Part shown: positions 1 through 11,932 of the stretch, one piece after another | How positions within the stretch are numbered: position 1 is the first letter of the stretch | How the letters are laid out: every line of letters starts with the position of its first letter | Source: Zygnema cylindricum | Lineage: Eukaryota > Streptophyta > Zygnematophyceae > Zygnematales > Zygnemataceae | DNA length: 64,000 nucleotides | Assembly (NCBI GenBank): GCA_037447655.1 | Contig: JBBHKE010002571.1 | Location: 1 to 64,000 of the forward strand | Reading direction: 5' to 3' | Made by a program: the position numbers and the translations under genes | The notes under the pieces: model-generated | The model's input: only the letters and a program-made list of their open reading frames with translations | The model's database searches: none | What the model was told of the DNA's origin: nothing

Positions 1-50
1 CCTCTCCCTCTCCCTCTCCCTTGTCCTCCCGTTTGCCCTGGCCCTCGTCC
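1..50. repeat. CT-rich simple repeat at the window edge
   Basis: Short run of CCCTCT hexamers, cut by the window start. It is the same pyrimidine-rich material that forms the long tracts further in. Confidence 0.8.
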
Positions 51-1930
51 TTGCTTGAAACCTGAGTGCAATTTGAAATAGAGGCGGCGTGAATTTGACT
101 GCATAAGAATAGTAACATTATTAGTATGCCAACATGGAATTGAAATAGAATTGGAAATAGAAATCAAAAATATGCCCTAAAATTATACATTTCTCTAGAT
201 TAGGACCAAAAAATGGGTCCCAGGAGCATTCCTCCCCCTTCTTAGGCCACTATAAAGACCCCCAAACCATCATTCAAAAAACCAAAAAAACCAAAAAAGC
301 CAAAAAGCATTCAAAAATCCAAAAAACAGTCTAAAAACCAAAAAGCTTTTGAAAAACCGGAAAACCAAAACCCATTCCCATTTCTCCAAAAAACTATCCA
401 AATAACCAAGATCAACCCAGATGAGCTCGGCCTGCCCATTTATAGGACAAACAAGAAAAATACCACACTAAATGTGTGCTCCCCATAATAAAAAAACGTG
501 CAATTTTGTAGTTGGGAGCATATAAGGGAGAATTAGAATAGATAGGAGTAAAAGGATGATAGGTGAACCATCCTTGCCGTAGTCGTGACTTCCCTAATTT
601 CTGTTCCTATGTATACAAAGGAACCTTATCGACATTCTCTACACGATCATTTTTTAAATAGTATAGAGGTTTATTAAATACGTTTTAATACGAGTTATAT
701 GTAGATTTTTAAATCATCCCCGTTCAAACCAATGATTAATGAGATATGGCATTTGAAAGATCTCTTACTATAATGGTTTTTAAAAACGTACTTTGCGGTA
801 CTTTGTTTTTGATGCGCGGAACCTTTTAGTAGTCTCGCTCCGTTATTATGGGTTAAAAAATAATATACCGGCTTATGTTATATTATGGGTTAAGGGTCAA
901 TATCGCGTGACAAGTCGTAGATGGGTGGATAGTAACAATTCGGATGGTGCCAATATTGGTCACACGTCCCACGTGTTGTAAATAGTGCGTATAAAGTTCA
1001 AATTATTAAAACTTTTGGTACTTAAGATTTTTGTTTCGACATTTCGTTTTGACATTGGACTAAGTGTCTTGGAAAATATCTATAGAAATGGGATTTGCGA
1101 TGTTCGGTTTTTTTCTCCATGGGCCTCTTTCGTCCTTTCTTAACGATTACTATTCCATTCGTATGGATATTACACTATTACTGTTTCCATATATTTAAAT
1201 ATGTGTAGTTTCATACAATGAGTGACACGACAGGAAAAATATACTTCTCTAAAAAAAACACCAATTTAAAGATATATGAAAATGGTGCAAATATAGTCTG
1301 TCTATCTCCATTTCTGTTTTGCTATTTTGACCTCAAAAGGAGGCCAACATAGATTACCAACCTCCTAGCAACTTAACGGGAAGGGAAGGGAAGGGAAGGG
1401 AATGGACATATAAACAAAAATATTGTGTGTTTTGAGGAACTTTTGTGCTTTTTTTTGACTCCCTCGGTTCCGTCGGTTTTTTTCGAATGGAGTATTTTAT
1501 CTAAGATTTGAATATTTTGCTAACACTTTATATTGAATATTTTACTAATATAATTGTTAACACTAATTTGAATCACACCGATCCTAAACTTCGTCTTATT
1601 ATACAATCGTCTTATTTCCGGTTATTCAAACGGATTTTTTTAACTATAAAACATAAACTAGTGTGGAAATGAATGGATATTAGTATGGTAACACATATTT
1701 TCTATGGGTTTTCTCTTAGAGAAGCTGATAAAAAATTCCACACTAATTCTGGGTAAGTTATTTTATATGGTCAAATGAAACAAAATTTAAACATTTATTA
1801 GTGTGTATTCAAAAACTGAAACTTAATGGAGAAAGGGAAGAAATTAAAAAGGAAGGGGAGGATCAACTTGTGTAATAAAAAAAATAAATTTAAATTAAAT
1901 TAAATATACCTAAATAAATAAATAAAGTAG
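51..1930. other. gene-free AT-rich stretch
   Basis: No coding region is convincing here. Positions about 262-380 hold an A-rich array of CCAAAAAA-type words, and 1376-1402 holds a short GGGAA array. The rest is AT-rich sequence with no recognisable element. Confidence 0.6.
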
Positions 1931-1975
1931 ATGTGGATACGTAATATAATGTTCTTAACCAATAACAGTACAAAG

Positions 1976-2590
1976 AAGTACAATAGTTTTTCGTCCCACA
2001 CTTCCTCTCACGTACCTCTCCTCCTCTTACGTGTCTTCTCTTACCTCTCATCTCTTATCTCTCCCCCTACCTCTCTTCTCGTATCTCTTCTCTTATCTCT
2101 CCTCTTACCTCTATTCTCTTACTTCTTATGCTCTCTCTCTCTCCTCCTCTTACCTCTCCTGTCTTATGTGTCTTGTTATCTCTATTCTTGTCCCTCTCTT
2201 CTCTTACCTCCCCTTCCCTCTCTCACCTCTTCCCTTACCGCTCCTCTCTTTTCATCTATTATACTGATAGTAATGTTTCCTTTCCCTTCAACTCTTTCTC
2301 TCCCTCTGCCTCTCTCCCTCTGCCTCTCTCCCTACCTCATTTTCTCTCCCTGTTCCTTTCCCTCTCCCTCTTGCTCTCTTCTTTTTTCTCTCCTTCCCTC
2401 CCCATCTCCCTCCTCCCCCCTTCCGGCTCTCCCTCCCTCTCTCCCTTCCTCTCCCTTTTCTCTCCCTCTCTCCCTCCCTCTACCTCTCGCTCTCCCACTC
2501 TCCCTCCCGCCTTCTCTCCCTCTTTCCCTCCCTCTCTCCTTCTTCCTTTCCCTCTCTCTCTCTCTCCCCACCCCTTCCTCTATCCTTATA
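1976..2590. repeat. polypyrimidine (CCCTCT-type) minisatellite tract
   Basis: Almost pure C and T on the + strand, built of irregular CTCTCC, CCCTCT and TTCCCT words. All three forward frames are open, so the long Ser/Leu/Pro-rich open frames are composition artefacts, not genes. A short purine-rich stretch (about 2620-2690) follows directly. Confidence 0.9.
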
Positions 2591-2744
2591 AAAACTCCAA
2601 AGACAAATTGAGAAATTCAAAAGAGGGAGGTAGAGAGAGAGAGGGGGAGGGATATGGGAGGAAGCAGTGGAGGGGGGAAGGAAATACTGTCATAAAAAAA
2701 AGTTAAAAAGAAACGTTAATAAAGACTAGAGCTATTTTTGAAAA

Positions 2745-2749
<5 letters not shown>

Positions 2750-2792
<43 letters not shown>
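2750..2792. repeat. (AT)n microsatellite
   Basis: Uninterrupted AT dinucleotides following a poly-A run. It separates two blocks of polypyrimidine. Confidence 0.95.
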
Positions 2793-2795
<3 letters not shown>

Positions 2796-2925
2796 ATGTT
2801 ATAATTAGTGAGGAAAAGAAAGAAATTAAAGAAAAAAAAAAACGAAATTGATGGTATTGAAATATGAGAATCTGTTGAGAGGTAAAAAAAAAAAAAAAAA
2901 AAAAGGAAACACGTACACTCTCCAA

Positions 2926-4135
2926 TCTTATCTATCACTTCCCCTTTCTCTCTCCCTTTTCAGCTTTCTCCCGTTAAACATTCTTCCTCTCCCTCTACCT
3001 CCTCTCCTCGCCCTCACCTTCGCCTTCACAAGGAACTTTGATCCACTCATCCTCTCCCTCTTTTACACTCTAATTCCCTCTCTCCCTCATTTTTTCGCCC
3101 TCATTATCCCTCCTTGTTTTTTCCCTCCAGCCCCCCCTCAGCTTTTTCTTTCTTCTTTCCTTTTTTTTTTCCCTTGTCTGTTTGTTTTAATCTTTTTTTC
3201 CTCCCTCACTATCCCTCCCTCTCCCCTCCCAATTTTCCCATTTCCATTTGCCCCCAATGTTTCCGTATTATCTTCACTCTCCTTCTCTCCTTCCATTTCC
3301 AACCCCTCCCTTCCCTTCCCTTCCCTCCCTCCCTCCCACCTCACCAAACTCCGCCATATCCCTTCCCTCCCATTCCGCTCCCTCTCCTTACCTACACGTA
3401 AACCTCTCTCTCCCTCCAAACTTGTCCATAACTCTCTATATCCCACCAACATAAAACTTTCTCTTCCTTCCCTCCCTCCCTCCCTCCATTCTTCCCTCCC
3501 TCCCTCCCTCCCTCAAACATTCAAATCCTCTCCCTCTCATAGTCTCTCCTCTCTTCCCTAGTCACTACAGCCCCCTTTCTTTGTCCTATTCCCTATACCT
3601 CTTTTTATTCCCTTTCCTTTCCCTGCCTCCCTCTCCCCCTCCTCTCTCCCTCCCTTTCCCTCTCCCTCTCCCTCTCCCTCTCCCTCTCCCTCGCAAATTC
3701 CCACGTCTTGATCTCATTGTCTATTTTTTTTTTTTTTTCCGGTTTCTCACCTTTCACTCTCCCTTTCCCCCTCGGTCCCTCTTTCTCCCTCTCTCTCTCT
3801 CCCTCTCTCCCTCTCGTTTTCCCTATCAGCTCCCCGTGTCCTTCTTACTTTCTTTTCTGTTCCCACTTATCTCTCTCTCTCTCCCTCTCTCGCTTTCCTT
3901 TCCTCTATGCTCCTCCTGCATACATTTTTACCTGTCCCCGCTTTCCCCTCTCTCTCTCTCCCTATTCCCCTCTCCCTCACTTTCTTATCTCCGCCACTCT
4001 CTCTCCCCCTCCTCTACTTTCCGTACCACCTGTTTCTCTCGTTCCTCTCAAGCTCCTTAAATCTCTTCCTCTCTCCAATTTCTGCTCTCCCTCCTCTCTT
4101 TCTCTCTCCTTCCTCTCCGCCTTTTGACTTAAGCG
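2926..4135. repeat. 1.2-kb polypyrimidine tract
   Basis: Continuous C/T-rich strand of CCCTCC, CTCTCC and TTCCC words, including perfect CCCTCT runs near 3655-3690. Open frames on this strand encode only Ser/Leu/Pro/Phe and show no codon bias, so no gene is called. Confidence 0.9.
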
Positions 4136-4204
4136 GATGTCTATATAGAACACTATTTTTATTTTACTTTTTTTTTATTTCTAGGTTTGTGATTCTAATA
4201 ATTA

Positions 4205-4205
<1 letters not shown>

Positions 4206-4260
<55 letters not shown>
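4206..4260. repeat. (AT)n microsatellite
   Basis: About 27 consecutive AT units just downstream of the 1.2-kb polypyrimidine tract, the same arrangement as at 2750. Confidence 0.95.
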
Positions 4261-4262
<2 letters not shown>

Positions 4263-5100
4263 AAAAAAAAAGTACAATTTACAAAAAAAATAGATAGCAA
4301 AAAAGAAGGTAGGAAATGGAAAAAAATAAAATTAAAATGAGAAAAGAAATTGTACCTTTTCCTAATTTGAGAAACATTTTTCTCTTTTCAAACCGATTAA
4401 TTCTGTACTCAATTGTTATTAAATAAAATTCTCCAGCATTGTGGTTGAAGGTAAAAAAAAAAGAAAAAAAAAAAGCAGAAAGTGAAAATACAGTTATGTC
4501 CTAGAAAATAAGTACCTGATCAGTCGGACACCGGAGTTCTATGCTAGCTCGCAGTTAAACCGCGCAGTATTTTACACCAATCGCACTGTATTTATGCCAA
4601 TTGCACTGTATTTTATGCCAATTGCACTGTATTTTTTGCCAGCTGTAAGACAGTTCTTTGCCGTTTAACGGGAAACCTTTCCCCGATTATGTGGTATTAT
4701 GATGGCAAAAAGTTATTTACTCCTTTTTTAGTATCCTTGAGCCAGCAGTTGGTAAAGAACGCCTACAGTTAAGGGCCAATGGGCCGCTCAGCAACTCGGA
4801 TGGGTAACAAAAGACCTAAACTAAAATTCCATTGGTGAATCGTACCGTATGACATCCTCTGCTGACGTCATCTGTCGCGTGTGACACATGTCACGACGAT
4901 ACGGACAGCTGGCAGAGCGAGGGGATCCCTCCATGTGACGTCATCTGTTGAGGTCAACAGCGTGGCGTCAGACATCGGCTCGACATGATGTGACACGTGT
5001 CACTACATGTAGCATACGGTATTATCTGCCATTACGTCGTTTTGATTTTTTTTTTTACATACATATATATTTTTTTAGGATAGGGCACACCGAGGACCAT
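4261..5100. other. intergenic stretch with a short tandem repeat and G-box-like words
   Basis: Three tandem copies of a unit of about 25 bp containing CCAATTGCACTGTATTTT lie at 4567-4639. Between 4860 and 5010 and again at 5104-5190 a related module recurs with TGACGTCATC and GACACATGTCAC words. No gene is visible. Confidence 0.5.
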
Positions 5101-5149
5101 GTGTGATGACGTCATCAGCACGGGCGACACATGTCACAACAAAACGGAT

Positions 5150-6020
5150 GGATGGTAGAGGGAGGGAGAGGATCCACACGTGTGACATGACAGGGAGGGG
5201 GAGGGAAGGAGGGAAGGGGGGGGGAGGGGGGAGGAGGGGGGAGGGAGAGGGCGAGGGGAAGGGGGAGGGAAGAGAGAGGCTGAGGGGAAAGGAGAGGGGA
5301 TATGAAGAGGCGGAAGGGATTATAGGGGAGGGAAATAAGGGGGGGGGGGCACTGGAAAGGCAATTATGAAGGAGAAGGGGAAGAGGGAGGAGGAAAAGGG
5401 GAGGGAGAGAGGAGAGGCGGAAGATGAGGAGAACAGAAAGGGGAGGAGAGGTAGAGCAGTAAGGGGGGGAGAGAAAAATTGAACCGGAAGAAGGGGGGGA
5501 GAGAGGGGGGAGGAGGGAAGTGGGAAGGAGCGCTAGGGAGAGTAGGAGACTGTGGGATTGAGAGGATGAAGAGAGAGAGAGAGAGATATTGGAAGGAGGA
5601 AGAGTACAGAGGAGATTGTGAGGTGGAACTTGGGAGGGGAGGAGAGAGAAGGGAGGATGAGGTAGGGGAAGAGGGATGGGAAGGGGAGACAGTGGAAACT
5701 GAGATTTGGAGGAAACAGAAGAGCGAACCATAGAAAGGGAGAGGGAGATAAAAAAAGACTTGGGGGGAGGGGGGGGAGGAACAGAGAGGGAAAACGGGAA
5801 AGAGAGAGAGAAAAAGGTGAGATGAGAAGGAAATGAGAGTGGGGTGTAAATAGACGGACAAGGGGGAATGGAGAGGGAGAGGGGGACGGAGAGGTGGGAA
5901 GAAAATATGGATGATAAGAGATATAGAGAAGGGATTAGAGAGGGAAGAAAAAGATAAGAGAAAAGGGAAAGGGAGAGAGAGAAGCAATAGATGGGAGGAG
6001 GAAGGGGAGGAAAAAGACAC
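5150..6020. repeat. polypurine tract
   Basis: Nearly pure G/A on the + strand for about 870 bases (GGGAGG, GAGAGA and GGAAGG words). It is the strand-mirrored equivalent of the polypyrimidine tracts at 2-4 kb. Open frames on both strands are low-complexity artefacts. Confidence 0.9.
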
Positions 6021-6179
6021 TAAATCTCAGCCAATCCTGGAGTGACACGTGGCACGAAAAGACAAAAATGGATAAGAATTTGTCAAAATTGGGGTCTTCC
6101 TCTCCCCTCCCCCCCTCCCCCTCACCCTCCCCTTGCCTCCCTGAAAGAGTGGAAGAAGGCTGCACTGAACCGCAGGCAA

Positions 6180-6355
6180 TCCTGGGAGAGAGGGAGAGAG
6201 AGAGGGAAAGGGAGAGAGGGAGAGAGGGAGAGAGCGCGAGGGGAGAGAGAGAGTGAGAGAGCGAGAGAGGGAGAGAGGGAGAGAGGAGAGAGGGAGAGAG
6301 GAGAAAGAGGGAGAGAGGGAAAGAGGAAGGAGAGAGATGGAGACAGAGAAGGAAA
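6180..6355. repeat. GAGA-rich tract
   Basis: GGGAGAGA-type repeat. It is bounded on both sides by a similar module (6038-6066 and 6357-6384) of the form TGACAyGTGGCAC followed by an A-rich GACAAAA word. Confidence 0.85.
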
Positions 6356-6385
6356 GGTGACATGTGGCACAAAACGACAAAATAG

Positions 6386-6890
6386 AATGCTTTTGATGTG
6401 CAAAATATTCCTGTTTTTGTATGCTACGGACGATATACCTTTTATTTACGAAGTCTTTTATAACTTTTGTTTAATTTTATGAATTTTTTTTTTTTAAGGG
6501 TAAAAAGAGTGGCAAAAACATTTTTAAAATAAAAAAAAAACGTTTGGATTTAACAAATCAAAGGGGCAAGATTGAAATACATCATATGAAATGTTAAACC
6601 GGGATAGGTACGGTTTTACAGCGTTAGGAACACTAATTCTTTATTTGTCTTACTACAGTTCCCATAACACAAATTTAAAGGGCCGGTTCCTTGATAGATT
6701 TTTTTTTGGGTCCGTTCACGTCAAAATTGTTTAAAAGATGTCGCCCGTTTTTTTGAGGCCAAAATGGTGAGGTCGTAGGTGACATCATCGTTCAAAAATA
6801 ATGAAATGTGAAACATTTCAATATTATTATTATGTGTTATTATCATTATTATTATTATGTTAATACATTGTGAAACAATGTATTAACATA
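6386..6890. other. AT-rich spacer with ATT microsatellite and a short palindrome
   Basis: Contains (ATT)n-like sequence near 6820-6858 and a perfect hairpin at 6860-6888 (13-bp arms reading GTTAATACATTGT, 3-base loop). No gene is visible. Confidence 0.5.
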
Positions 6891-7490
6891 CCTACAACCA
6901 TATTTCAAATGTGTGAAGACAATTGGGAATGCTATATGTGGTTACCCCACAATATTTGAATATTATAGTTAAAATGTGTGAAAGCAATTAGAAACGCTAT
7001 TAGTGGTTTACACCATATTACACCCTTACTGTAGTTTGAATGTGTAGGAATAATTAGAAATGCTATGGATGGTTAACCCATACTATACGTGCAAAATAGT
7101 TCAAATGTACAAAAACAATTGGAAACACTATATGCGGTTACCCTATATTATACTCGTATTGTCGTTTAATTGTGTGGAAATAATTAGAAACGCTATAGAT
7201 GGTTAAACCCATACTATACGTGTATAATAGTTAAAATGCACGAAAACAATAGGAAACACTATATGTGGTAACCCTATACCATATTCGTGTTATAGTGAAA
7301 ATGTGCAAAACAATTGGAAACGATATATGTGATACCCAATTCTTTGAGCATACTATATTTTAAATGTGCAAGAAAACATTTGGAAATGATATATTTGTTA
7401 CCCCGTACTATGAGCATTTTAAGTTTAAATGTGCGAAAACAAATGGAAACGCTATATATGTGGTTACCCCATATTATACGCCACACTCGC
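6890..7490. repeat. minisatellite array of about 62 bp, first block
   Basis: Roughly nine degenerate units. Each carries AAAACAATTGGAAACGCTAT, then a TATGTGGTTACCCC-like phrase, then TATTATAGTT and AAATGTGCG. Spacing between successive AATTGGAAA or AATTAGAAA phrases is about 60-66 bases. Small open frames across it come from the repeat. Confidence 0.85.
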
Positions 7491-7773
7491 CAATATGTAG
7501 CAATTTTCCAAGATAATGACGAGTATTCGGATACGTGCGGATACTCGAAAATCTTGCCAAATATTGAAGACATTTTTAGGGCTAAGGGAAATAGGTTGTT
7601 GGCCCTCTTATGTTAACTTTTATCCAACAGAGAGGGACCATTTTCGGGTTATGGACAATATATACTAAACCCGATTATTTTTGGGCGTCGACCGTTGGAC
7701 GGAACTTCATCCAACCATAAAGAGGACTTACCTCGTCATTAGAAGTCACATTATTTTTCCAATTTTTCAGTTA

Positions 7774-7980
7774 CACCGTGAATTGCTATTAGTGTTAATG
7801 TTTTTTTCGTCGCTTAAAACAACTTTTCTCCATACACACTTGTCGGATTGTGGATCAGTTGCAATTGAAAGGTAGGATTCTCAGCTTCTTATTGGCGGTT
7901 TCAAATTGAAAATCGGACAAGTTTGTACGGATAGTTTTAAGTGGCGAAAAAGACATTAACACTAATAACGATAAACGGTG
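7774..7980. mobile_element. mariner-type MITE, terminal motif CACCGTGAATTGCTATTAG
   Basis: 207-bp element with inverted ends. The left begins CACCGTGAATTGCTATTAGT and the right ends with the complementary CTAATAACGATAAACGGTG. It is flanked on both sides by TA. The interior includes an inverted ACACACTTGTCGGATT-like segment. The same ends recur at 11684, 18674 and 45043, and the TA duplication is typical of Tc1/mariner non-autonomous elements. Confidence 0.8.
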
Positions 7981-8329
7981 TAGTTTTCTTAAAGCTTTGT
8001 CTTTAGCTACAGTTTCATTTTCAATCGGTTTTTCTTGTGTCCTCCGTGTTTAATTTAAATGGTTGAAGATAATTTATAGATTGGAGGTTTTTCCCATTCT
8101 TGTTTTGGATTTTTAACATTATTTTCTATTATAAACACATATGCATATATGTATATACATTCAGATTTTCAATTGTGAGGATACATTTCATTTGGAATAG
8201 CCAAATGAGGCATTCCATAGATTTCAATTTCAACAGATTTTCAATTTTGGATTTAGTATTTTTTTCTTTAGATGTATCTTGAATTTGTTATATGATCCTA
8301 CTGACAAATTTGGAGACAAATGGGTTTTT

Positions 8330-8990
8330 TGCATATACTAAATATGCTTTGAATGTGAATGTTTTTATAAAGAATGGGGAGACTATGCTATACATGTCAC
8401 TTAATTTGAATGTGCGAAAGCAATTAGAAACGCTATATATAGTTACTCCATACTATATGAGTATAATTAAAATATATAAGTATTTAAAATGTGCAAAAAC
8501 AATTCGAAATGTTTGGTCTGAAAACCCCATACTATACACCTATTATAGCTCAAATGTGCCAAAACAACTGGAAAGGATATATGTGGTTATCCATATTATA
8601 GGTGCATTGTTGTTGAAATGTGCGAAAAACGATTGGAAAACGTTGTTTGTGGTTACCCAATACTATACAAATATTATAGTTGAAATGTGAGAAAACAAAC
8701 GGAAATGCTATATGAGGTTACCCAATATTATACGAGTACGATAGTCCAAATGTGCGAAAACAATTGAAAACGCTATATGTGGTTACCTCTATATGAGTGT
8801 TAAGGTTAAAATATGAAAAAACAAAATGAAATGTTATATGCAATTACCCAATAATTTAGATGCATTATACCATAAAAGCATATTTTACCGTTTTATATGA
8901 TAGAATACAAGTATAATACAAGTATAGTATGGGGCAACCATATATAACATTTCCAGTTGTTTTTGCACATTTGAACAATGACCTACATGC
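8330..8990. repeat. minisatellite array of about 62 bp, second block
   Basis: A further set of about ten units of the repeat seen at 6890-7490. The last unit (about 8918-8985) is inverted: it reads GTATAGTATGGGGCAACCAT and ends TTTTTGCACATTTGAACAAT, the complement of the standard unit. Confidence 0.8.
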
Positions 8991-9089
8991 AAATAGTATA
9001 ACTTTATTTATGTTTTTTTTTTTTTTTTTGCTCGAAAATTACCATCCATATACACACACTAAATCACTAAACTACCACACTAAATCCAT

Positions 9090-9915
9090 GCAAAATAGAG
9101 GGAGGGCGAGGGAGGTAGCAAAAACGAAAATTTAGGGAGGGAGGGGAGAAATGACAAACGAGGAGGGGGGGATGGTTAAGGGGAATGGCAAAAAACGACA
9201 AAACAAGAGGGAGGGGAGGAAGGGGAGGGAGGGGAGGGAGTGGAGGGAGGGGAGGGAGCGGAGGGAGGGGCAGAAAGTGACAAATTACGGGAGGCTGAGG
9301 ATCAGAAAAAACAACAACGCAGGAGGGGTGAGAGATGGTGAGGGTGGGTGAAGGGAGGGAAGGAGACAGTGATAAACCTAAATGAGAGGGACAGGGTGAC
9401 AAAGGTAGGAGGAAAGAGAAGAAGAGTAGAAAATGAGGGAGGGAGGAGTGAATGAAGGAAATATGAGCTGTAAGGATATGATAGACTGGGAGAGGAGGAG
9501 AGGTGTAGGGGGAAGGAAAAAGAGAGGTAAAGGGAAAATCAGGGAGAGTGGAGGGAGGAAGGAGGTATAGGAGGGAGGGATTGTGGAAGGGGAGAAAAAA
9601 TCTTAAAATGGAAAAAATATAATAGAGAGTGACAAGGGTATCTTGACCAAGAAGGAGAGGGAGAGGGGTATGGAAAAAGGTGAGGGAAGGGAAGAGAAGG
9701 AAGGGAAAGTGGTTGAAGAAAGAGATATATGGAAAGTGAGAGAGGCAAAAGGAGATGCGGAAGAAGAGAACCTAGGGGGAATTGAAAAAAGGAGGAGGGA
9801 AGAAGGGAGGGAGGGAGAGAAAGGAATATTGGCTAGAAAAGGAGTTATGGAAACAAAAGGAAAATATGTGAGAGAGTGAGAGAGGAGGAGGGGGGATCTC
9901 AGGGGAGGAGAGGGA
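9090..9915. repeat. polypurine tract with recurring GACAAA phrase
   Basis: G/A-rich strand made of GGGAGG and GGAGGGAG words. A GACAAA or GTGACAAA phrase interrupts it every 60-130 bases (near 9150, 9197, 9278, 9398). Open frames here are compositional. Confidence 0.85.
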
Positions 9916-10814
9916 AGGACAGAAGAGGGGAATCGTCAATTTCCTCGAACTCTCCGCAATTGCCAGCTGCGAGTTTGAACATTTTGTCTGCTAGCGCTTT
10001 CACACGTGGAGTTCTGGAAAGCTGGCAAGTGGCAGGTGTTGTACGGATTTCAGGTGTAAGTACGGTTAGCTATTTCGCTGAAATAGGGGAAACAGTACGG
10101 TAGCGAAATAATAACGAATAATAGCTTGTGGCGAAATTATTTTAGGGAATTGATAATGACAGTGACTGTTTTGGTTGCGGACAGTCACTTACGTCATTTT
10201 GTCAAAAAACGTACGTTTGAAGTACACACAGGTACAAATAAAGCACCGTTGAGTACAAATTTGACGGTCAACCTCCCTCTCTCTCCCACTCCCTCCCTCC
10301 CTCTCCTACTCCCGCCGCCTCCCCCTCCCTCTCTCTATCAAGTGAACCATTTATTTCAGACAAAAAAGTACATTATTCAAATTGAAATTACATTATAAAA
10401 ATCTCCCTATCCTCCCCCTCTCCCTCTCCCTCTCCCTCTCCCACTCCATCCGCCTCTGCCTTCCCCTCCCTCTATCTATGCCCTTTTGTTTTTGTTTTTC
10501 CTTGAAAAGTATACCTCTGGATTATTTTTGGCCTCTTTTAAATTTTCATCCAAAACCTTTTTTTGAAATTCTTCCAAAACTTTTCCGGGACTGTCAGTCG
10601 CCTGGAGGGCAAAAAAAAAAATGACTTGACTGAGGAAATTTAAAACTACAATCAATATACTTTTGAAGAAAAAAAGGGGACATGAAAGAGAAAAAAAAAA
10701 AACAAACAAACAAACAATGATAGCATTGCTTATTTTAAGTTTTTTTCTTCATCGATTGATCAATTTAATGTAGATTGCAACAAAAAATTTAGTCAATTGT
10801 TGTATTTTTTATTT

Positions 10815-10849
<35 letters not shown>

Positions 10850-11243
10850 CTTGTAATTGCCAGAAAATATGTCAACTTATAAATTAACTTCAATTTCAAA
10901 TAGTGTAAATTTTTAAATTTTAAAATAAATAAATTTTAATTTTACTTTAATTGCCAGTGATACAAGTACCATCATTATGACTATGACAACCATTAACACT
11001 ATTATTATTATTACTATCTTTATTTATTATTATTACTATCTTTATTTATTATTGTTCTCATTTATTATAATTATTATCGTGACTGTTTTAATTCTTAGTG
11101 ACAATATTTTGACTATTATATTTTTTTGTTTACAATGATTAATATTTTACTTTTTCCCTTTTGCATTAAAAAAGACAGAACTTTTTTTCGTGAAAACATT
11201 TTTACATCAGGAATGAAAAATTCCATTTTTTTTTTTTTAAAGG

Positions 11244-11280
<37 letters not shown>

Positions 11281-11375
11281 AAGCCTTTTTAATTTCATTT
11301 TTTTTTTTTACCCTCATCCAAAAAAGAAACTTGAAATTTACTAAAAATGAAAATCACGAAAATTACATTAAAGCA

Positions 11376-11406
<31 letters not shown>

Positions 11407-11680
11407 ACGAAAAAAACACAACCAAAAAACAAAATAAAACTACCAAAAAGAAACATAAAAAAAAAATAATAATAATAATAATAACAATAGCAGTTACTCA
11501 CAGGATCTGCAACCGCAAAACTTTCACAAAACGAAAAAAAAACAAACAGCAACGGCGGTTACTGCCACGTGGCATATCTTCATGATGACACGTGTTAAAA
11601 TCTGATGCGCTCACACGTGCGAACAAGGCCTACGAAAAAAAGGATAACTATTGGAAGTCTCCAGTCATAAATGTTAAGTG
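9916..11680. other. gene-free stretch of homopolymers and microsatellites
   Basis: A CT-rich block lies at 10270-10475. Long T runs lie at about 10817-10849 and 11247-11279, an A run of nearly 30 at about 11381, and ATT/TTA microsatellites with a repeated ACTATCTTTATTTATTATT unit at 10990-11090. No coding region or RNA gene is recognised. Confidence 0.6.
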
Positions 11681-11683
11681 TTG

Positions 11684-11897
11684 CACCGTGTACCGCTATT
11701 AGTATAATTTTTTCGCCACGCAAAACATCTTTTCTTCGTACACACTTGTCCGATTTTCAATTTGAGACCGCCAATCGGAAGCTGAGAATGGTACCTTTGA
11801 ATCGCAACCGTCAGATCCATAATCCAACAAGTTTGTACGGAGAAAATATGTTTTAAGTAGCGAAAAAAACATTAATACTAATAGCGATACACGGAGT
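11684..11897. mobile_element. mariner-type MITE, degraded copy
   Basis: Same family as the element at 7774, with the interior inverted relative to it. The left end starts CACCGTGTACCGCTATTAG and the right end reads CTAATAGCGATACACGGAG. Interior phrases (ACACACTTGTCCGATTTTC, AAGCTGAGAATGG) match the other copies. The right TA is present; the left dinucleotide is TG. Confidence 0.7.
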
Positions 11898-11932
11898 AAT
11901 ACCCTAAAGCTTTATCTGTATATCATTCTAGC

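Noticed and set aside
1931-4263. Several overlapping open frames of 60-237 codons, Ser/Leu/Pro rich
   Set aside because: They lie in polypyrimidine tracts where all frames are open. They have no complexity, no codon bias and no homology-like blocks.
5075-6482. Open frames on both strands, Arg/Glu/Gly or Ser/Pro rich, up to 218 codons
   Set aside because: Pure composition effects of the polypurine tracts.
6890-8990. CRISPR-like array of regularly spaced repeats
   Set aside because: Eukaryotic context. Units are tandem without unique spacers and there are no cas genes.
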